Shown here piece by piece: positions 52,783 through 61,856 of a stretch of DNA of 64,000 nt (positions within the stretch are counted from its first letter, which is position 1; each line of letters starts with the position of its first letter). The DNA lies in assembly GCF_007004725.1 (NCBI RefSeq), contig NZ_ML660165.1, forward strand, positions 248,001-312,000, read 5' to 3'. Made by a program: the position numbers and the translations under genes. The notes beneath the pieces are model-generated. The model searched no databases and was not told the origin of the DNA. It was given only the letters and a program-made list of their open reading frames with translations. The stretch is from Aliikangiella coralliicola (GTDB lineage: Bacteria > Pseudomonadota > Gammaproteobacteria > Enterobacterales > Kangiellaceae).

Positions 52783-53061
52783 CTACTTTAATAATTGCGG
52801 CTCAATTTCCAGCTCGCCGGCAAACTCCATTTCGCCCGGTGAAAAATCGTTTATTCCCAAATGCTTGCTCGCGTTAAGGTGCATCACATAAGACAGTTTA
52901 AGAAAACCAGCGCCAAGCATTATCGAGATGTGCGCAATCACCTGTTGCGGAATGCTAAATGCTTCGTGATCAATAAAACCGACATAAGCGCCGGATGCCA
53001 TCATCACAATTGAAAGAACGATAATTGTATTGGCGATTCTATATAGTTTCTTGGCCGGCAT
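52783..53061 (-). CDS. PpyR-like small membrane protein, sigma54/NorR-controlled
   Basis: A 92-residue protein with two membrane helices (IIVLSIVMMASGAYVGFI and an IAHISIMLGAGFLKLSYVMH stretch). The VGFxxHxxxSxPxQVxAH and LKLSYVMxL pattern recalls PpyR proteins, which lie near NO-responsive fhp/norR-type genes in Pseudomonas; this resemblance is from memory. AGGAG precedes ATG 53061. It is transcribed from a canonical -24/-12 promoter and is divergent from a NorR-like activator, so NO-induced expression is likely. Confidence 0.7.
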   Translation of the reverse strand: MPAKKLYRIANTIIVLSIVMMASGAYVGFIDHEAFSIPQQVIAHISIMLGAGFLKLSYVMHLNASKHLGINDFSPGEMEFAGELEIEPQLLK

Positions 53062-53132
53062 AATTAACTCCTGAAATTGTTGCTTAAGTTGGTCTTAATC
53101 GCGTTTGATTTTTTCCTCTCTTATTCTCATAG

Positions 53133-53148
53133 AGCAAGCAGTGTGCCA
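53133..53148 (-). promoter_or_regulatory. sigma54 (-24/-12) promoter
   Basis: On the minus strand TGGCAC (53148-53143), 5 bases, TTGCT (53137-53133), preceded by C: a full match to the YTGGCAC-N5-TTGCW consensus. It points to the PpyR-like gene with a leader of about 60 bases. Confidence 0.85.
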
Positions 53149-53194
53149 GCCAATAGTTGCAATATAATCAGGCTGTTATAGAATAGCGTTGTGT

Positions 53195-53222
53195 ATATGA
53201 CAACACTTGTCCGTTGTCATAT
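53195..53222 (+). promoter_or_regulatory. palindrome between norR and the sigma54 promoter
   Basis: ATATGACAAC (53195-53204) and GTTGTCATAT (53213-53222) are perfect 10-bp arms with an 8-base centre. It lies 46 bases upstream of the -24 box, a usual place for an enhancer site, and just before the norR start at 53243, so NorR is the natural candidate. Confidence 0.6.
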
Positions 53223-53242
53223 TGATCCCAAGCGAGGTTAAA

Positions 53243-54799
53243 ATGACAACAAACAATTCAGCGTTATCAGCTCTTTTTTCTGTCGCGGTGGATCTCGCGG
53301 CCAGTTTGACCTCTGCCGAACGATTTGAAAGATTATTAGCTGCCGCCAAAAATGTGATTCCATGTGATGCAGCCGCGGTGCTGAAACTCCAAAATGGCGC
53401 ACTCGAACCTCTCGCGGTGGACGGCCTGCAGCGGGAAGTGCTGGGCCGTCGATTTCTGGTGTCGAGTCATCCGCGTTTTCAAGCCATTCTCAGCTCTTCA
53501 AATGTCACTCGTTTTGAAATAGACAGCCAATTGCCAGATCCCTATGACGGACTCGTGTCTTCGTGCGAAGGCGATTTACCCGTTCACGCCTGTATGGGAG
53601 CAGGGCTAAAAGTTAATGAAAAAATCTGGGGAGTCATCACGTTCGACGCCTTTGATCCCAATGCCTTTGACTCAATTAGTGAAGAACTTGTTAGCGCTTT
53701 TTGCGCACTGGCGGCGGCGGCCGCTTCTTCAGCAAATTATATTGAAAACTTAGAAATTGCCGTTAACAAGGAGCAACAAGTTAGCGAAAACCTTATGCAA
53801 CAGGTGTTAGGTCATCATAGTGAAGAAATGATTGGTGAAAGCGAGCAAATAAAATTATTACGCGAAGAAATTTCACTGGTTGCAAAATCCGATTTAAATG
53901 TACTCGTTACTGGTGAAACAGGTACCGGAAAAGAGTTGGTAGCCCGCGCAATCCATAAAAACTCTAATCGCTTTAACCAACCAATCGTTTATTTAAACTG
54001 CGCTTCCTTGCCTGAAAACCTGGCTGAAAGTGAATTATTCGGCCACCGAAAAGGCGCCTTCACCGGTGCGGTTAAAGATTTTAAGGGTAAATTTGAACTT
54101 GCCGACGGTGGGACTTTGTTTCTCGATGAAGTTGGAGAGTTACCTTTGTCATTACAGGCAAAATTGCTCAGAGTATTGCAGAGCGGTGAAGTGCAGGCGG
54201 TTGGCTCAGAGTCAACCCGTTACGTTGATGTCAGAGTGATCGCGGCCACCAATAGAAACCTGAAACAAGAAACGCTGCAGGGAAATTTTCGTCAGGATCT
54301 TTTTCACCGTTTAGGTGTTTTTCCAATCACCGTGCCACCGTTACGGGAAAGAACTGGAGATATTGCATTATTAGCAGGATATTTCGTTGAAAAGCTTTCA
54401 CGCCAATTTGGTTTACAAACAGTCTCGATCGCCCCAAATGCGATTGATATGCTTAACACTTATTCCTGGCCAGGTAATATTCGCGAACTCGAACATTTAT
54501 TAAACCGCGCGCTCCTGAGAATAAGCAGCAAAAAAGCTCAAAGAATAAACCGACTTCAGCCCGAAGATTTTGATATTTTGGATACGCTATTAAGTGACAG
54601 CTCTAAACTTCCACCGCACAAACAAACGATGTCAGAATCTGACTCTCAACCACTAGGTTGGCTGGTTGATCAATACCAGAGCCAAATTATTCGGGAACGA
54701 TTACACCAGCATCAAAACAACTGGTCCAGGACCGCTAAAAGTTTAGGGCTCGATCGAAGTAACTTGCACCGAATGGCAAAACGGCTTGGGTTGAAGTAA
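53243..54799 (+). CDS. norR: NorR-like nitric oxide-sensing sigma54 activator
   Basis: A 518-residue bacterial enhancer-binding protein. A GAF domain at ~15-170 (in NorR it carries a non-heme iron that binds NO) is followed by the AAA+ domain with GETGTGKELVARAIH (Walker A), ELFGHRKGAFTGA (GAFTGA sigma54 contact loop), GGTLFLDEVGELP (Walker B) and FRQDLFHRLGVFP. It ends in a Fis-type HTH (NWSRTAKSLGLDRSNLHRMA). ATG 53243 is chosen for GAGG 6 bases upstream. It is divergent from a gene with a perfect sigma54 promoter, its likely target. Confidence 0.92.
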   Translation: MTTNNSALSALFSVAVDLAASLTSAERFERLLAAAKNVIPCDAAAVLKLQNGALEPLAVDGLQREVLGRRFLVSSHPRFQAILSSSNVTRFEIDSQLPDPYDGLVSSCEGDLPVHACMGAGLKVNEKIWGVITFDAFDPNAFDSISEELVSAFCALAAAAASSANYIENLEIAVNKEQQVSENLMQQVLGHHSEEMIGESEQIKLLREEISLVAKSDLNVLVTGETGTGKELVARAIHKNSNRFNQPIVYLNCASLPENLAESELFGHRKGAFTGAVKDFKGKFELADGGTLFLDEVGELPLSLQAKLLRVLQSGEVQAVGSESTRYVDVRVIAATNRNLKQETLQGNFRQDLFHRLGVFPITVPPLRERTGDIALLAGYFVEKLSRQFGLQTVSIAPNAIDMLNTYSWPGNIRELEHLLNRALLRISSKKAQRINRLQPEDFDILDTLLSDSSKLPPHKQTMSESDSQPLGWLVDQYQSQIIRERLHQHQNNWSRTAKSLGLDRSNLHRMAKRLGLK

Positions 54800-54841
54800 T
54801 CACTTATTTATCCAGTCATTAGCTTATCAAATCATCAACTA

Positions 54842-56197
54842 TCAACGAGCGGCCTTGCGACAGTCGCGCTGAATTCCTTTAGCATATTGGCCCTGGATTT
54901 CCTCTATAGACCACAACCCGGAGCGAATTTTAATTTCACCTATCGAGCCAGGAAATAATGCCGAATATGATGAAGAGCGGCTACCAATTCTCATCCGCTT
55001 TGGCGTAGTCAGAGACCCACTTCTTATTGTTGGATCCTGGCTTTCAACAAAAGCGCCATCAACAAAAAACTTCAAACCTTCCGGATCATCTCTATCAATA
55101 GTCGCAACAATAAAATGCCATTGGTTGTCCGCCACATAAGCATCGGAATTGAAGTTTGTGCAGGAAGATTTTTCAGCATCTAGCGTGCAACGCCATTCCC
55201 CTTTTCCATCGGCAAGTTGTACGCCCACTTTCCCCTTCAATAAGTGTAAATTAAACCCTCGAACATCGCCCTGATAGCTTTCATTTCTCTTGTCGATGAC
55301 TACCACGGTATCCTCTGTCGAAGTTTTTATCCAGGCGCTCATCGAAAAGTCACCTCTGCCGATATCAACGGTGGCATCAATGATTTCGACAAAATCATCC
55401 ACACCATCTAAGCAAAAAGCTTTATCCGCTTCATGTGGCGCAAAAGTCATGTTATGAACAACTTTATAATTATTAGTTGATAGCAAATAATCAGCTTTTT
55501 TATCGGACGGAGGACTCTGTTCAACTAACCCATAGTGCTGAATCAACTGGTACTGATTAACGAAATAAAAAGTCACCACTCCAACTGAAAATACGAGTAA
55601 AACAAGCAAAGAATACTTTTTTTGAATCAACAAATGAAGGCGGCTGTTGTTATCTTTTTTCGGGTTGGACAAGTAAGAGACAGGATTTTTTGATGATTGC
55701 AGGTCAGCTACCTTACTTTTATCCGGTGCTGGCGTTAACTCACGAAGCTCTATTGATTGGTGTCGTTCAGAAACTGTTGTTTCTTGAGAAACTTTAGCCT
55801 CTTCTGACACAACTTTAGTCGCCTTATCTGCAGCCGGTACTTCATCAACTATAATGACATCAGCTTGAAGTAAATAGCCCTTCTTAGTCACTGTTTTAAT
55901 ACTGCTCTGACTACCACCTTTAACATCAAGCAACTTTCGCAGCTTGGCAATATTGCGATTGAGTGAGCTATCACTAACGGCTTGATTTCGCCAAACTCTG
56001 GCAATAATTTCCTCGCGCAAAACCAGCTGTCCGGCATTTTCAATAAGGACAACTAACACAGCCATCACCCGCGGTTCGAGCGAATGAACAACCCCTTGAT
56101 AAATTGCGCGGTTGAGCTTAGGGTCAATCACGCAACCATTTATGTCATATAAGTTTGAGATACTTCTTACCTTTCCTACATAGCAATCACTGCTCAA
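54842..56197 (-). CDS. membrane winged-helix regulator fused to a LamG-like domain
   Basis: A 451-residue protein. Residues ~10-115 form a ToxR/CadC winged helix (VSDSSLNRNIAKLRKLLDVK, TVTKKGYLL). A charged linker and a membrane helix (LLVLLVFSVGVVTFYFVN, ~198-215) follow. The periplasmic domain is of the LamG/concanavalin-like type (FCLDGVDDFVEIIDATVDIG, FSMSAWIKTSTEDT, WHFIVATIDRDDPEGLKFFV, RIGSRSSSYSALFPGSIGEI). LamG domains bind sugars or proteins, so this may sense an extracellular glycan. The start appears to be TTG 56197; no ATG/GTG alternative gives the full winged helix. The fusion is unusual among regulators. Confidence 0.85.
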   Translation of the reverse strand: MSSDCYVGKVRSISNLYDINGCVIDPKLNRAIYQGVVHSLEPRVMAVLVVLIENAGQLVLREEIIARVWRNQAVSDSSLNRNIAKLRKLLDVKGGSQSSIKTVTKKGYLLQADVIIVDEVPAADKATKVVSEEAKVSQETTVSERHQSIELRELTPAPDKSKVADLQSSKNPVSYLSNPKKDNNSRLHLLIQKKYSLLVLLVFSVGVVTFYFVNQYQLIQHYGLVEQSPPSDKKADYLLSTNNYKVVHNMTFAPHEADKAFCLDGVDDFVEIIDATVDIGRGDFSMSAWIKTSTEDTVVVIDKRNESYQGDVRGFNLHLLKGKVGVQLADGKGEWRCTLDAEKSSCTNFNSDAYVADNQWHFIVATIDRDDPEGLKFFVDGAFVESQDPTIRSGSLTTPKRMRIGSRSSSYSALFPGSIGEIKIRSGLWSIEEIQGQYAKGIQRDCRKAAR

Positions 56198-56313
56198 TTA
56201 TATCGAGATAATTTTAATTAAAAAATACATTCATTAGCCTGCATTATCACTATTCGCTTTTTTTCGCTTTTTATACTCACCAAGAAGCTAAAAAACAACA
56301 ATCAAGCTTAAGA

Positions 56314-56775
56314 CTACTGAATGAAATCGCAGTTCCTCGCCGAAATAATTTCGCCATCGAAATCTAATCGCTCACACTTCGCTTCATGTTTGGTGGGGTT
56401 GCTCTTCGACTTATCTGGCCCTTCTCGCGTATCAAAGTCTAAAAATAATTTATAAAGTGAACCGCTATTCGATCGAATATGGGTTTCGCAAACATAATTA
56501 TCTGCACGATAGTCTAATCTTCCCAAAATAAAAGGGTGTCCTGAATGGTATGCATTTTCTGCACATTGAACACCATTAAGATAGTCACGCTTAGAAGCAT
56601 TGAGGTCATAAAAGCCACAATTGTTAAATTCTTCCCCCGCTAAAAACTCTACTCTTGACTTAAATCCGTCATAACATTTTTTTGACCAGTCGAGGTATTG
56701 TTCTGCCACGGGGTTCACTGTGCAGGCGGCTATAAAAAGGCTTCCAGCGGTGCTAAATATAATTTTCCAATTCAT
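56314..56775 (-). CDS. small lipoprotein, unknown
   Basis: A 153-residue protein with a lipoprotein signal (IIFSTAGSLFIAAC, lipidated Cys at residue 18). The mature part is rich in cysteines (KKCYDG, NNCGFY, VQCAEN, YVCETH, AKCERL, RNCDF), suggesting several disulfide bonds in the periplasm. No family is recognised. It is on the same strand as, and upstream of, the winged-helix/LamG regulator. Confidence 0.7.
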   Translation of the reverse strand: MNWKIIFSTAGSLFIAACTVNPVAEQYLDWSKKCYDGFKSRVEFLAGEEFNNCGFYDLNASKRDYLNGVQCAENAYHSGHPFILGRLDYRADNYVCETHIRSNSGSLYKLFLDFDTREGPDKSKSNPTKHEAKCERLDFDGEIISARNCDFIQ

Positions 56776-56877
56776 CGGCTTTTCTTTTCTTAATTAAATA
56801 AACATTACCAATCAGCATTCATTACATCATTGGGAATTCCCCAAAATATCAATCCGTTGGCTTCAAATCCTCCCCAG

Positions 56878-56898
56878 CCCTCCTTTGCTAAAGGAGGG
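56878..56898. repeat. perfect 9-bp hairpin CCCTCCTTT/AAAGGAGGG
   Basis: Arms 56878-56886 and 56890-56898 with a 3-base loop, followed by a T/A-rich stretch, in a short intergenic gap. It resembles the small hairpin repeat at 35880 and could be a bidirectional terminator for the flanking genes. Confidence 0.5.
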
Positions 56899-56943
56899 TG
56901 TAAAAATATTAAAATGCTTCATCTTGATACTTTTTCCGGACAC

Positions 56944-57234
56944 TTATTCAGATTCTCGTTTTTTAGCGCCAGGCTTTGCCAAAATTTCGAGATAAAAAGA
57001 AGTGAGCCCCTGCCGCTCTGCCTCATCAATTTTCTTATTGATTTCGGTCACATGAATGACCTCTACGTCACTTTGCTCGGCACCAAATTTACAGTCAAAA
57101 TCCCAATACCCGGCATCTTCTGGCAGTTTTTTATTTCTCTCTCTTTTGAGGTATTTTTTCACTTCGTGTTTAGCTGCTTCAAACATTCTGGCAATTTTAA
57201 TTTTAGGATGGTTGAGCTCAAAGGTTTTTTTCAT
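56944..57234 (-). CDS. DUF6172-like small protein
   Basis: A 96-residue soluble protein from ATG 57234 (MKKTFELNHPKIKIARMFEA). The highly charged EAAKHEVKKYLKRERNKKLP and the WDFDCKFGAEQSD block match the DUF6172 family from memory. The open frame continues 26 codons upstream but without family-like sequence. The function is unknown. Confidence 0.75.
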   Translation of the reverse strand: MKKTFELNHPKIKIARMFEAAKHEVKKYLKRERNKKLPEDAGYWDFDCKFGAEQSDVEVIHVTEINKKIDEAERQGLTSFYLEILAKPGAKKRESE

Positions 57235-57480
57235 GGTAATCTTCTTTGTGATTGATTGCGGGCTATCGCCGATTGGTAGTCTACTTTGCTGACTTTTATG
57301 ACACAAATTCATTGATTAGGGCATGTTGCCCTAGCTATGGCTAAAATCTATGTTCTACCGGTAAAAGCAGTATTCAGCCAATCTAAGTCGTCAAAATGTG
57401 GCCAGCTATTATACTCGCAATTATTGTGGCGACAACTATACTCCAGAAAGAGATGATTAGCTTAATTCTGGAGCGAGAAT

Positions 57481-58692
57481 ATGTCACTCATCGATATAAT
57501 CACCACAATTTTAATATTCTGCAGCCTCGGACTGGTAGGATTACTGATATGTAGACGAGTACCAATCCCCTATTCATTAACATTGGTTATTTTGGGATTT
57601 GGCGTTTCATTTTTAACAGAGCCGTTGAGTTGGGATACCGGGATCCGTGCGAGTAACTTTCAAGATTTGATGTTGTATGGACTGCTTCCCATACTGATTT
57701 TTGAAGCAGCATTTGGAATTAATTCGTCGCTTTTAAGAAAATATCTTCCCAACACGCTTACACTGGCGACTTTAGGTTTAATGATTTCAAGCTTAATCAC
57801 CGCTGTAGTTCTTTTCTATGGGGTAGGTCATTCAGGTTTTCCATTCATTGCTGCGTTGCTAACAGGTGTTGTTGTCTCGGCGACGGATCCGGTAGCTGTT
57901 GTTAACCAACTCAAAGCGCTAAAAGCGCCCGAAGAGCTCAATGTTTTAATAGAAGGTGAAAGCCTGTTCAATGACGCCACCGCGATTGTACTATTTGTTA
58001 TTCTCCTCAATGTCGCACTCGGAACAACAGAACCAAGTGTTGGTGCTGCGATCATTCGATTTGGTATTGTATTTTTTGGTGGCGTTTTAGTTGGCGCTTT
58101 GTTGGGTTTTATTACAGCAAAAATTTCCAGGTGGATAGAACAGGCCACTTCTCACTTTATTTTCATCACTCTGCTGCTGGCTTATGGTTCTTTCTATATT
58201 AGCGAACACCTTTTACACGTGTCGGGAATTGTCGCGATAATGTTTGCCGCAATTAGTTTTAAGCACTTTTCGACTAACATCAGCTATAACCAACATCGAG
58301 AACTTCATGATGTGTGGCATTCATTGGGCTTCATCGCCAATGTATTTGTGTTTGTCCTTCTGGGCCTGGTTATCACCTTAAATATGTTCTCTGAACGTTG
58401 GCTTGCGATGGTTTTAGCCATAGGCGCAACCTTAGTTGCTCGCATTATCGCGGTATATTTTTCTAATGTCTTAAATCACTTCACCATTGGCGAATCAGTC
58501 GATTCAAGGTATGCACCAATCATGGTTTGGGGTGGGTTAAGAGGTGCTGTTACCATCGCTCTTGTCTTATCACTGCCAACAGATCTACCTTATTGGTGGA
58601 CCATTCAGTCAATTGGATTTGGTGTTGTTTTATTTACCTTGGTGGTTCAAGCAACCACAAATCCCTGGTTAATGAAAAGGTTAGGAATTTAA
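57481..58692 (+). CDS. Na+/H+ antiporter, CPA1 family
   Basis: A 403-residue inner membrane protein with about 12 helices. The CPA1 signature is clear: GVVVSATDPVAVVNQLKALK (the Asp pair of the unwound helix), EGESLFNDATAIVLFVILLN, and WGGLRGAVTIALVLSLP near the end. It lacks a long cytosolic C-terminal tail. It exchanges Na+ (or K+) for H+ for pH and salt homeostasis. GGAG lies 9 bases before ATG 57481. Confidence 0.92.
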   Translation: MSLIDIITTILIFCSLGLVGLLICRRVPIPYSLTLVILGFGVSFLTEPLSWDTGIRASNFQDLMLYGLLPILIFEAAFGINSSLLRKYLPNTLTLATLGLMISSLITAVVLFYGVGHSGFPFIAALLTGVVVSATDPVAVVNQLKALKAPEELNVLIEGESLFNDATAIVLFVILLNVALGTTEPSVGAAIIRFGIVFFGGVLVGALLGFITAKISRWIEQATSHFIFITLLLAYGSFYISEHLLHVSGIVAIMFAAISFKHFSTNISYNQHRELHDVWHSLGFIANVFVFVLLGLVITLNMFSERWLAMVLAIGATLVARIIAVYFSNVLNHFTIGESVDSRYAPIMVWGGLRGAVTIALVLSLPTDLPYWWTIQSIGFGVVLFTLVVQATTNPWLMKRLGI

Positions 58693-58723
58693 ACTAAAGT
58701 TATTTATCTAATGCGAGGAATAT

Positions 58724-59119
58724 TCAGTCGGTCTCTTGCAGCCATTGAATCGCATCTGACTCGTTTTCAAAATACTCAACATAGTGAAACGCATACTTTC
58801 TGCTTTGGGTTTTATAGAGATCTAATAACATTAAAGTAAACTCGTCCTGTGCGACAAATGCAACTCGATGCTCCACTCCGGCCACATTAAATTTTTCCCA
58901 AGCGTGTGACAATACAAAATCAAAATCCTTAATGGTTATTTCAAGTTCAACTTGTGTGAGATCATACAGCCGATGATAGTTCTTTTTTCTGTCTTGAGTT
59001 TTCTGAATTGCATCAATTAATTCGACCACCGTTGTATTATTTAAACACCCCGAAATACGAACGATCATTATTTCGCATTCCTTTTTTATTTCAATGTCGT
59101 AGTTCATTTCCATAAACAT
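58724..59119 (-). CDS. STAS/SpoIIAA-like domain protein
   Basis: A protein of up to 131 residues with a SpoIIAA-like alpha/beta pattern (MIVRISGCLNNTTVVELIDA, YHRLYDLTQVELEITIKDFD, RVAFVAQDEFTLMLLDLYKT, FENESDAIQWL). The motif suits membrane-associated or regulatory STAS-like folds; there is no anti-anti-sigma serine signature. Three methionines (59119, 59113, 59107) are possible starts and none has a clear ribosome site. It is convergent with the antiporter gene. Confidence 0.7.
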   Translation of the reverse strand: MFMEMNYDIEIKKECEIMIVRISGCLNNTTVVELIDAIQKTQDRKKNYHRLYDLTQVELEITIKDFDFVLSHAWEKFNVAGVEHRVAFVAQDEFTLMLLDLYKTQSRKYAFHYVEYFENESDAIQWLQETD

Positions 59120-59299
59120 TAACTGAAAATATCAGGTTGTTAGTTAGCGTATAGCAAAGAAAATTGATGCACTAATTGTCATTCATGCAATGCCTACTTA
59201 TGAAAGCTAGCCGCATTCGTTTTCTTTGTCAAAATTTCAAAGAGAGATTAGCAAAGCCAAACTCGTTAAGGGAAATTTATCAAAAATAAAACAGACCTA

Positions 59300-59313
59300 T
59301 TGATTTAGATCAA
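59300..59313 (+). promoter_or_regulatory. perfect FNR/Anr box
   Basis: TTGAT-TTAG-ATCAA, an exact match to the FNR consensus TTGAT-N4-ATCAA. It lies 61 bases before the start of the 39-aa membrane protein; with activation at -41.5, transcription would begin near 59348. Confidence 0.8.
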
Positions 59314-59373
59314 AATACGAACGCATTTTTTCAACTAGTTTGGGTTTACTTTTCTCAAAAATGCTGGATGTCT

Positions 59374-59493
59374 ATGAGTGCTCAAAAAACCAATGACGAC
59401 ACTATAATCGTCAAAAACTTAGCGATTACCGGCGCAGTAATCGTAGCTGTGACAATTTTTTTAGTTGTACTAGCGAACTCTCTCGTCGGTTAA
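59374..59493 (+). CDS. 39-aa single-helix membrane protein
   Basis: ATG 59374 gives a short acidic start (MSAQKTNDD), then one membrane helix (LAITGAVIVAVTIFLVVLAN) and TAA at 59491. GGATG lies 5-9 bases upstream. It is preceded by a perfect FNR box, so expression under low oxygen is expected. Small one-helix proteins of this kind are often accessory subunits of respiratory complexes such as terminal oxidases, but that is inference: no oxidase gene is nearby. Confidence 0.65.
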   Translation: MSAQKTNDDTIIVKNLAITGAVIVAVTIFLVVLANSLVG

Positions 59494-59498
59494 ACGCG

Positions 59499-60638
59499 TT
59501 ATTGCGACCTTTTGAACGGGTAAAACAATTGCCCTAAAAATGTTCTCGGTAATCGTTTGGTTGTACCATATTCCTGTGGCCAATGTTGGCTAGGCATATG
59601 ATAAGTACCAAATAAGCGGTCAAATAACGGTAAATGCACGGCATAATTGGAATCAATTGCCGGTTTATCAGAGCTGTGGTGCCAATGATGATATAGGGGG
59701 GTAACCACCAAATACTTCAAAGGACCGAACGGAATGCCAATATTCGCGTGGACCAGAACAGCCTGAAACGCCGCAAAAGTAACGTAAATATCCAGTGCAG
59801 CTTTATCTGCACCCAATAAATACAAGGGTAACATCGCAATCGAGCGGTCGACAATTGTTTGTACAATATGATTGCGGGAGCCCGCAAGCCAATCCATGTG
59901 TTCAACCGAGTGGTGAACTGCGTGGATTTTCCATAGGCCGGGATTTTCGTGAAAAAATCGGTGCGACCAATATAGAACAAAATCAGCGCAAACGATGAGA
60001 ATAACCACCTGAACAACAACCGGTAAAGATTGAACCCATGCCTGTAGTTGACTGCTCGCCGCCCAGCCAAAAACAGTGACAACAAAATAATTGGAAATCA
60101 GCAGCAGCACTGCAATTAACAAATGATTAAAGCAAAAATAAAACAAATCCAATTGCCATTCTGGCCGTAAAATCGCCTGCTCACGATATTTGGGGATTAT
60201 TTTCTCCAGGAAAGTAAATATCATCACCGAGGCAATCAAAGTTAAAATAAGCCAGTCGAGGCCTAATGACAATGTGTTTGACTCAACACCTCTCACAGGA
60301 ATTGTATAACCGCCTAATGAAAATGCGAGTAGAGAAAAAACCACACCAATAGCGCCGAGCCGTCGATGTTTTGACAAAATAAAGGTTAATAAAGCGAAAC
60401 CAAGTGACGACCAAAGGGTAATCATCAAAGCAACTTGTAAAATCTTCGCATCATAGACAGCCCGTAAATCAGCAGTCGTTAAATAAGCCGGAAATTGATA
60501 ACAAAGTACTGCTAAAAAGCTGAGAATTCCTAATGAGCAAGACAGGTAGCCGCTAATTTTTCCCTCGCCCAATCGAAATGCCCGATCAGACATATCCTCA
60601 GTTTTTCTCGGTTTGTAGATGTGGCTTTCTTCAGGCAT
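59499..60638 (-). CDS. membrane fatty acid hydroxylase/sterol desaturase family protein
   Basis: A 379-residue membrane protein. ATG 60638 is preferred over a TTG-type start 8 codons earlier. About eight helices. The diiron histidine motifs of the family are present: H-R-x-x-H (SHRFFHENPGLWKIH), H-x-x-H-H (HAVHHSVEHMDW), NH in AGSRNH, and H-x-x-H-H (YHHWHHSSDKPAID). It hydroxylates or desaturates a lipid in the inner membrane using O2; the substrate is unknown. It is convergent with the 39-aa protein, the stops being 5 bases apart. Confidence 0.88.
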   Translation of the reverse strand: MPEESHIYKPRKTEDMSDRAFRLGEGKISGYLSCSLGILSFLAVLCYQFPAYLTTADLRAVYDAKILQVALMITLWSSLGFALLTFILSKHRRLGAIGVVFSLLAFSLGGYTIPVRGVESNTLSLGLDWLILTLIASVMIFTFLEKIIPKYREQAILRPEWQLDLFYFCFNHLLIAVLLLISNYFVVTVFGWAASSQLQAWVQSLPVVVQVVILIVCADFVLYWSHRFFHENPGLWKIHAVHHSVEHMDWLAGSRNHIVQTIVDRSIAMLPLYLLGADKAALDIYVTFAAFQAVLVHANIGIPFGPLKYLVVTPLYHHWHHSSDKPAIDSNYAVHLPLFDRLFGTYHMPSQHWPQEYGTTKRLPRTFLGQLFYPFKRSQ

Positions 60639-60880
60639 AAAATCTATCCGTCTTCTCAACAACTTTGGTCCAATTTCAATGAGTGATTTTGGGCTGGTCG
60701 ATTTGTATCAAACAACCCACTCAACTGATTTCAATCAGGATCAATCTCCCCGATCCCAACAATTAAATCAATTCACTAATTCGGACGAATATTCTAACAT
60801 TATTTCACGCTATCGCTCATCACTCCTTACAAAATAATATTCGCAGACGGTTCATTAAAATAAAGCGCAAAAAACGTCGA

Positions 60881-61438
60881 TTAAAAACTAAAAGTTGCGT
60901 TGATACCAAAGGACTCTACATCAAACTCATCTTCATTTAATACCCGATACTTCAATCCCATTGACCAACTTTGTGACAATTGCTTCTCAAATGCCAGTTC
61001 ATAAAAGAGAGAATTACCATCCTTAATCACATCGCCTGAGCCAGGTCCAGGATCGGCATTCAACTCCCAATTCATATAACCGACCGCAGGAGTGAAGTAA
61101 AAATCCCCAACTTCGATGCGCTTAGCAACTTTCAAATATAGACCGTCAAATTCGGTTTCGTTACTAATTGAGCTATCCGTAAACAGGTCGTCAAAAGCAT
61201 CAATGACATGATCGAGTTCATAACCGAGTTCAAAGATCCAGTCGCTATTGGTTCTCCACCCTGCCGCAATATTTTCGAAAGTTTCTTTCTCAGAATAACC
61301 ATTGACCCCGGCAGGGAAATAACTATCTTTAACATCAAACGAACTTCTTCCCAGATCGATAGATACATAGAAAGCCTCTTCTGCTGAAACCGATAGCGAA
61401 CACGCCAAGCTTGCTAATAACAATGAAATTTTACGCAT
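60881..61438 (-). CDS. outer membrane beta-barrel protein
   Basis: A 185-residue protein with signal peptide (MRKISLLLASLACSLSVSA) and alternating beta strands typical of an 8-strand OmpA-like/OmpW-like barrel (AFYVSIDLGRSSFDV, WIFELGYELDHVIDAF, LFYELAFEKQLSQSW, MGLKYRVLNEDEF), ending with the outer membrane signature aromatic SFGINATFSF. Its ligand and role are unknown. Confidence 0.8.
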   Translation of the reverse strand: MRKISLLLASLACSLSVSAEEAFYVSIDLGRSSFDVKDSYFPAGVNGYSEKETFENIAAGWRTNSDWIFELGYELDHVIDAFDDLFTDSSISNETEFDGLYLKVAKRIEVGDFYFTPAVGYMNWELNADPGPGSGDVIKDGNSLFYELAFEKQLSQSWSMGLKYRVLNEDEFDVESFGINATFSF

Positions 61439-61856
61439 ACTTTTTTTCCAAATTTATTATCATACTCAATTGAGTTTTTTTAGATTAAGGTAATTTAAAT
61501 TAGTTCAGGGAACGTAAATATTACCTGAACTTCGCAGCACCGAATGGTAACACTTTTTACGGCGCGCTAAACCTACATCGGCGTATTTTCAATTCCAAAT
61601 AAATATAACGACCAGTTCGTCATATTTACCTGAATTCAATATTGGCGTAGCAGTCATAGAATCCCAGAAGGTTAATAAGGAGAACAGATTATCAAGCTCA
61701 ACTCACCAATTTAAATCTTAATTACGCCATGCATTCCGTCACATTTTGTAGCGATTTCGGCTGCAGATTTGCCCTAATTCCTTGCAATTCGCTACCATTT
61801 TGATAGCATTTGCTGCGAACTATTGATTACAATTTAAGCGATATTTCCTAGAGAGC
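61439..61856. other. intergenic region upstream of the czc operon
   Basis: No gene. Near its right end GTAGCGA (61748-61754) and TCGCTAC (61789-61795) form a perfect inverted repeat about 65-110 bases before the first gene of the metal-efflux operon, a candidate metal-responsive operator. Confidence 0.4.
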
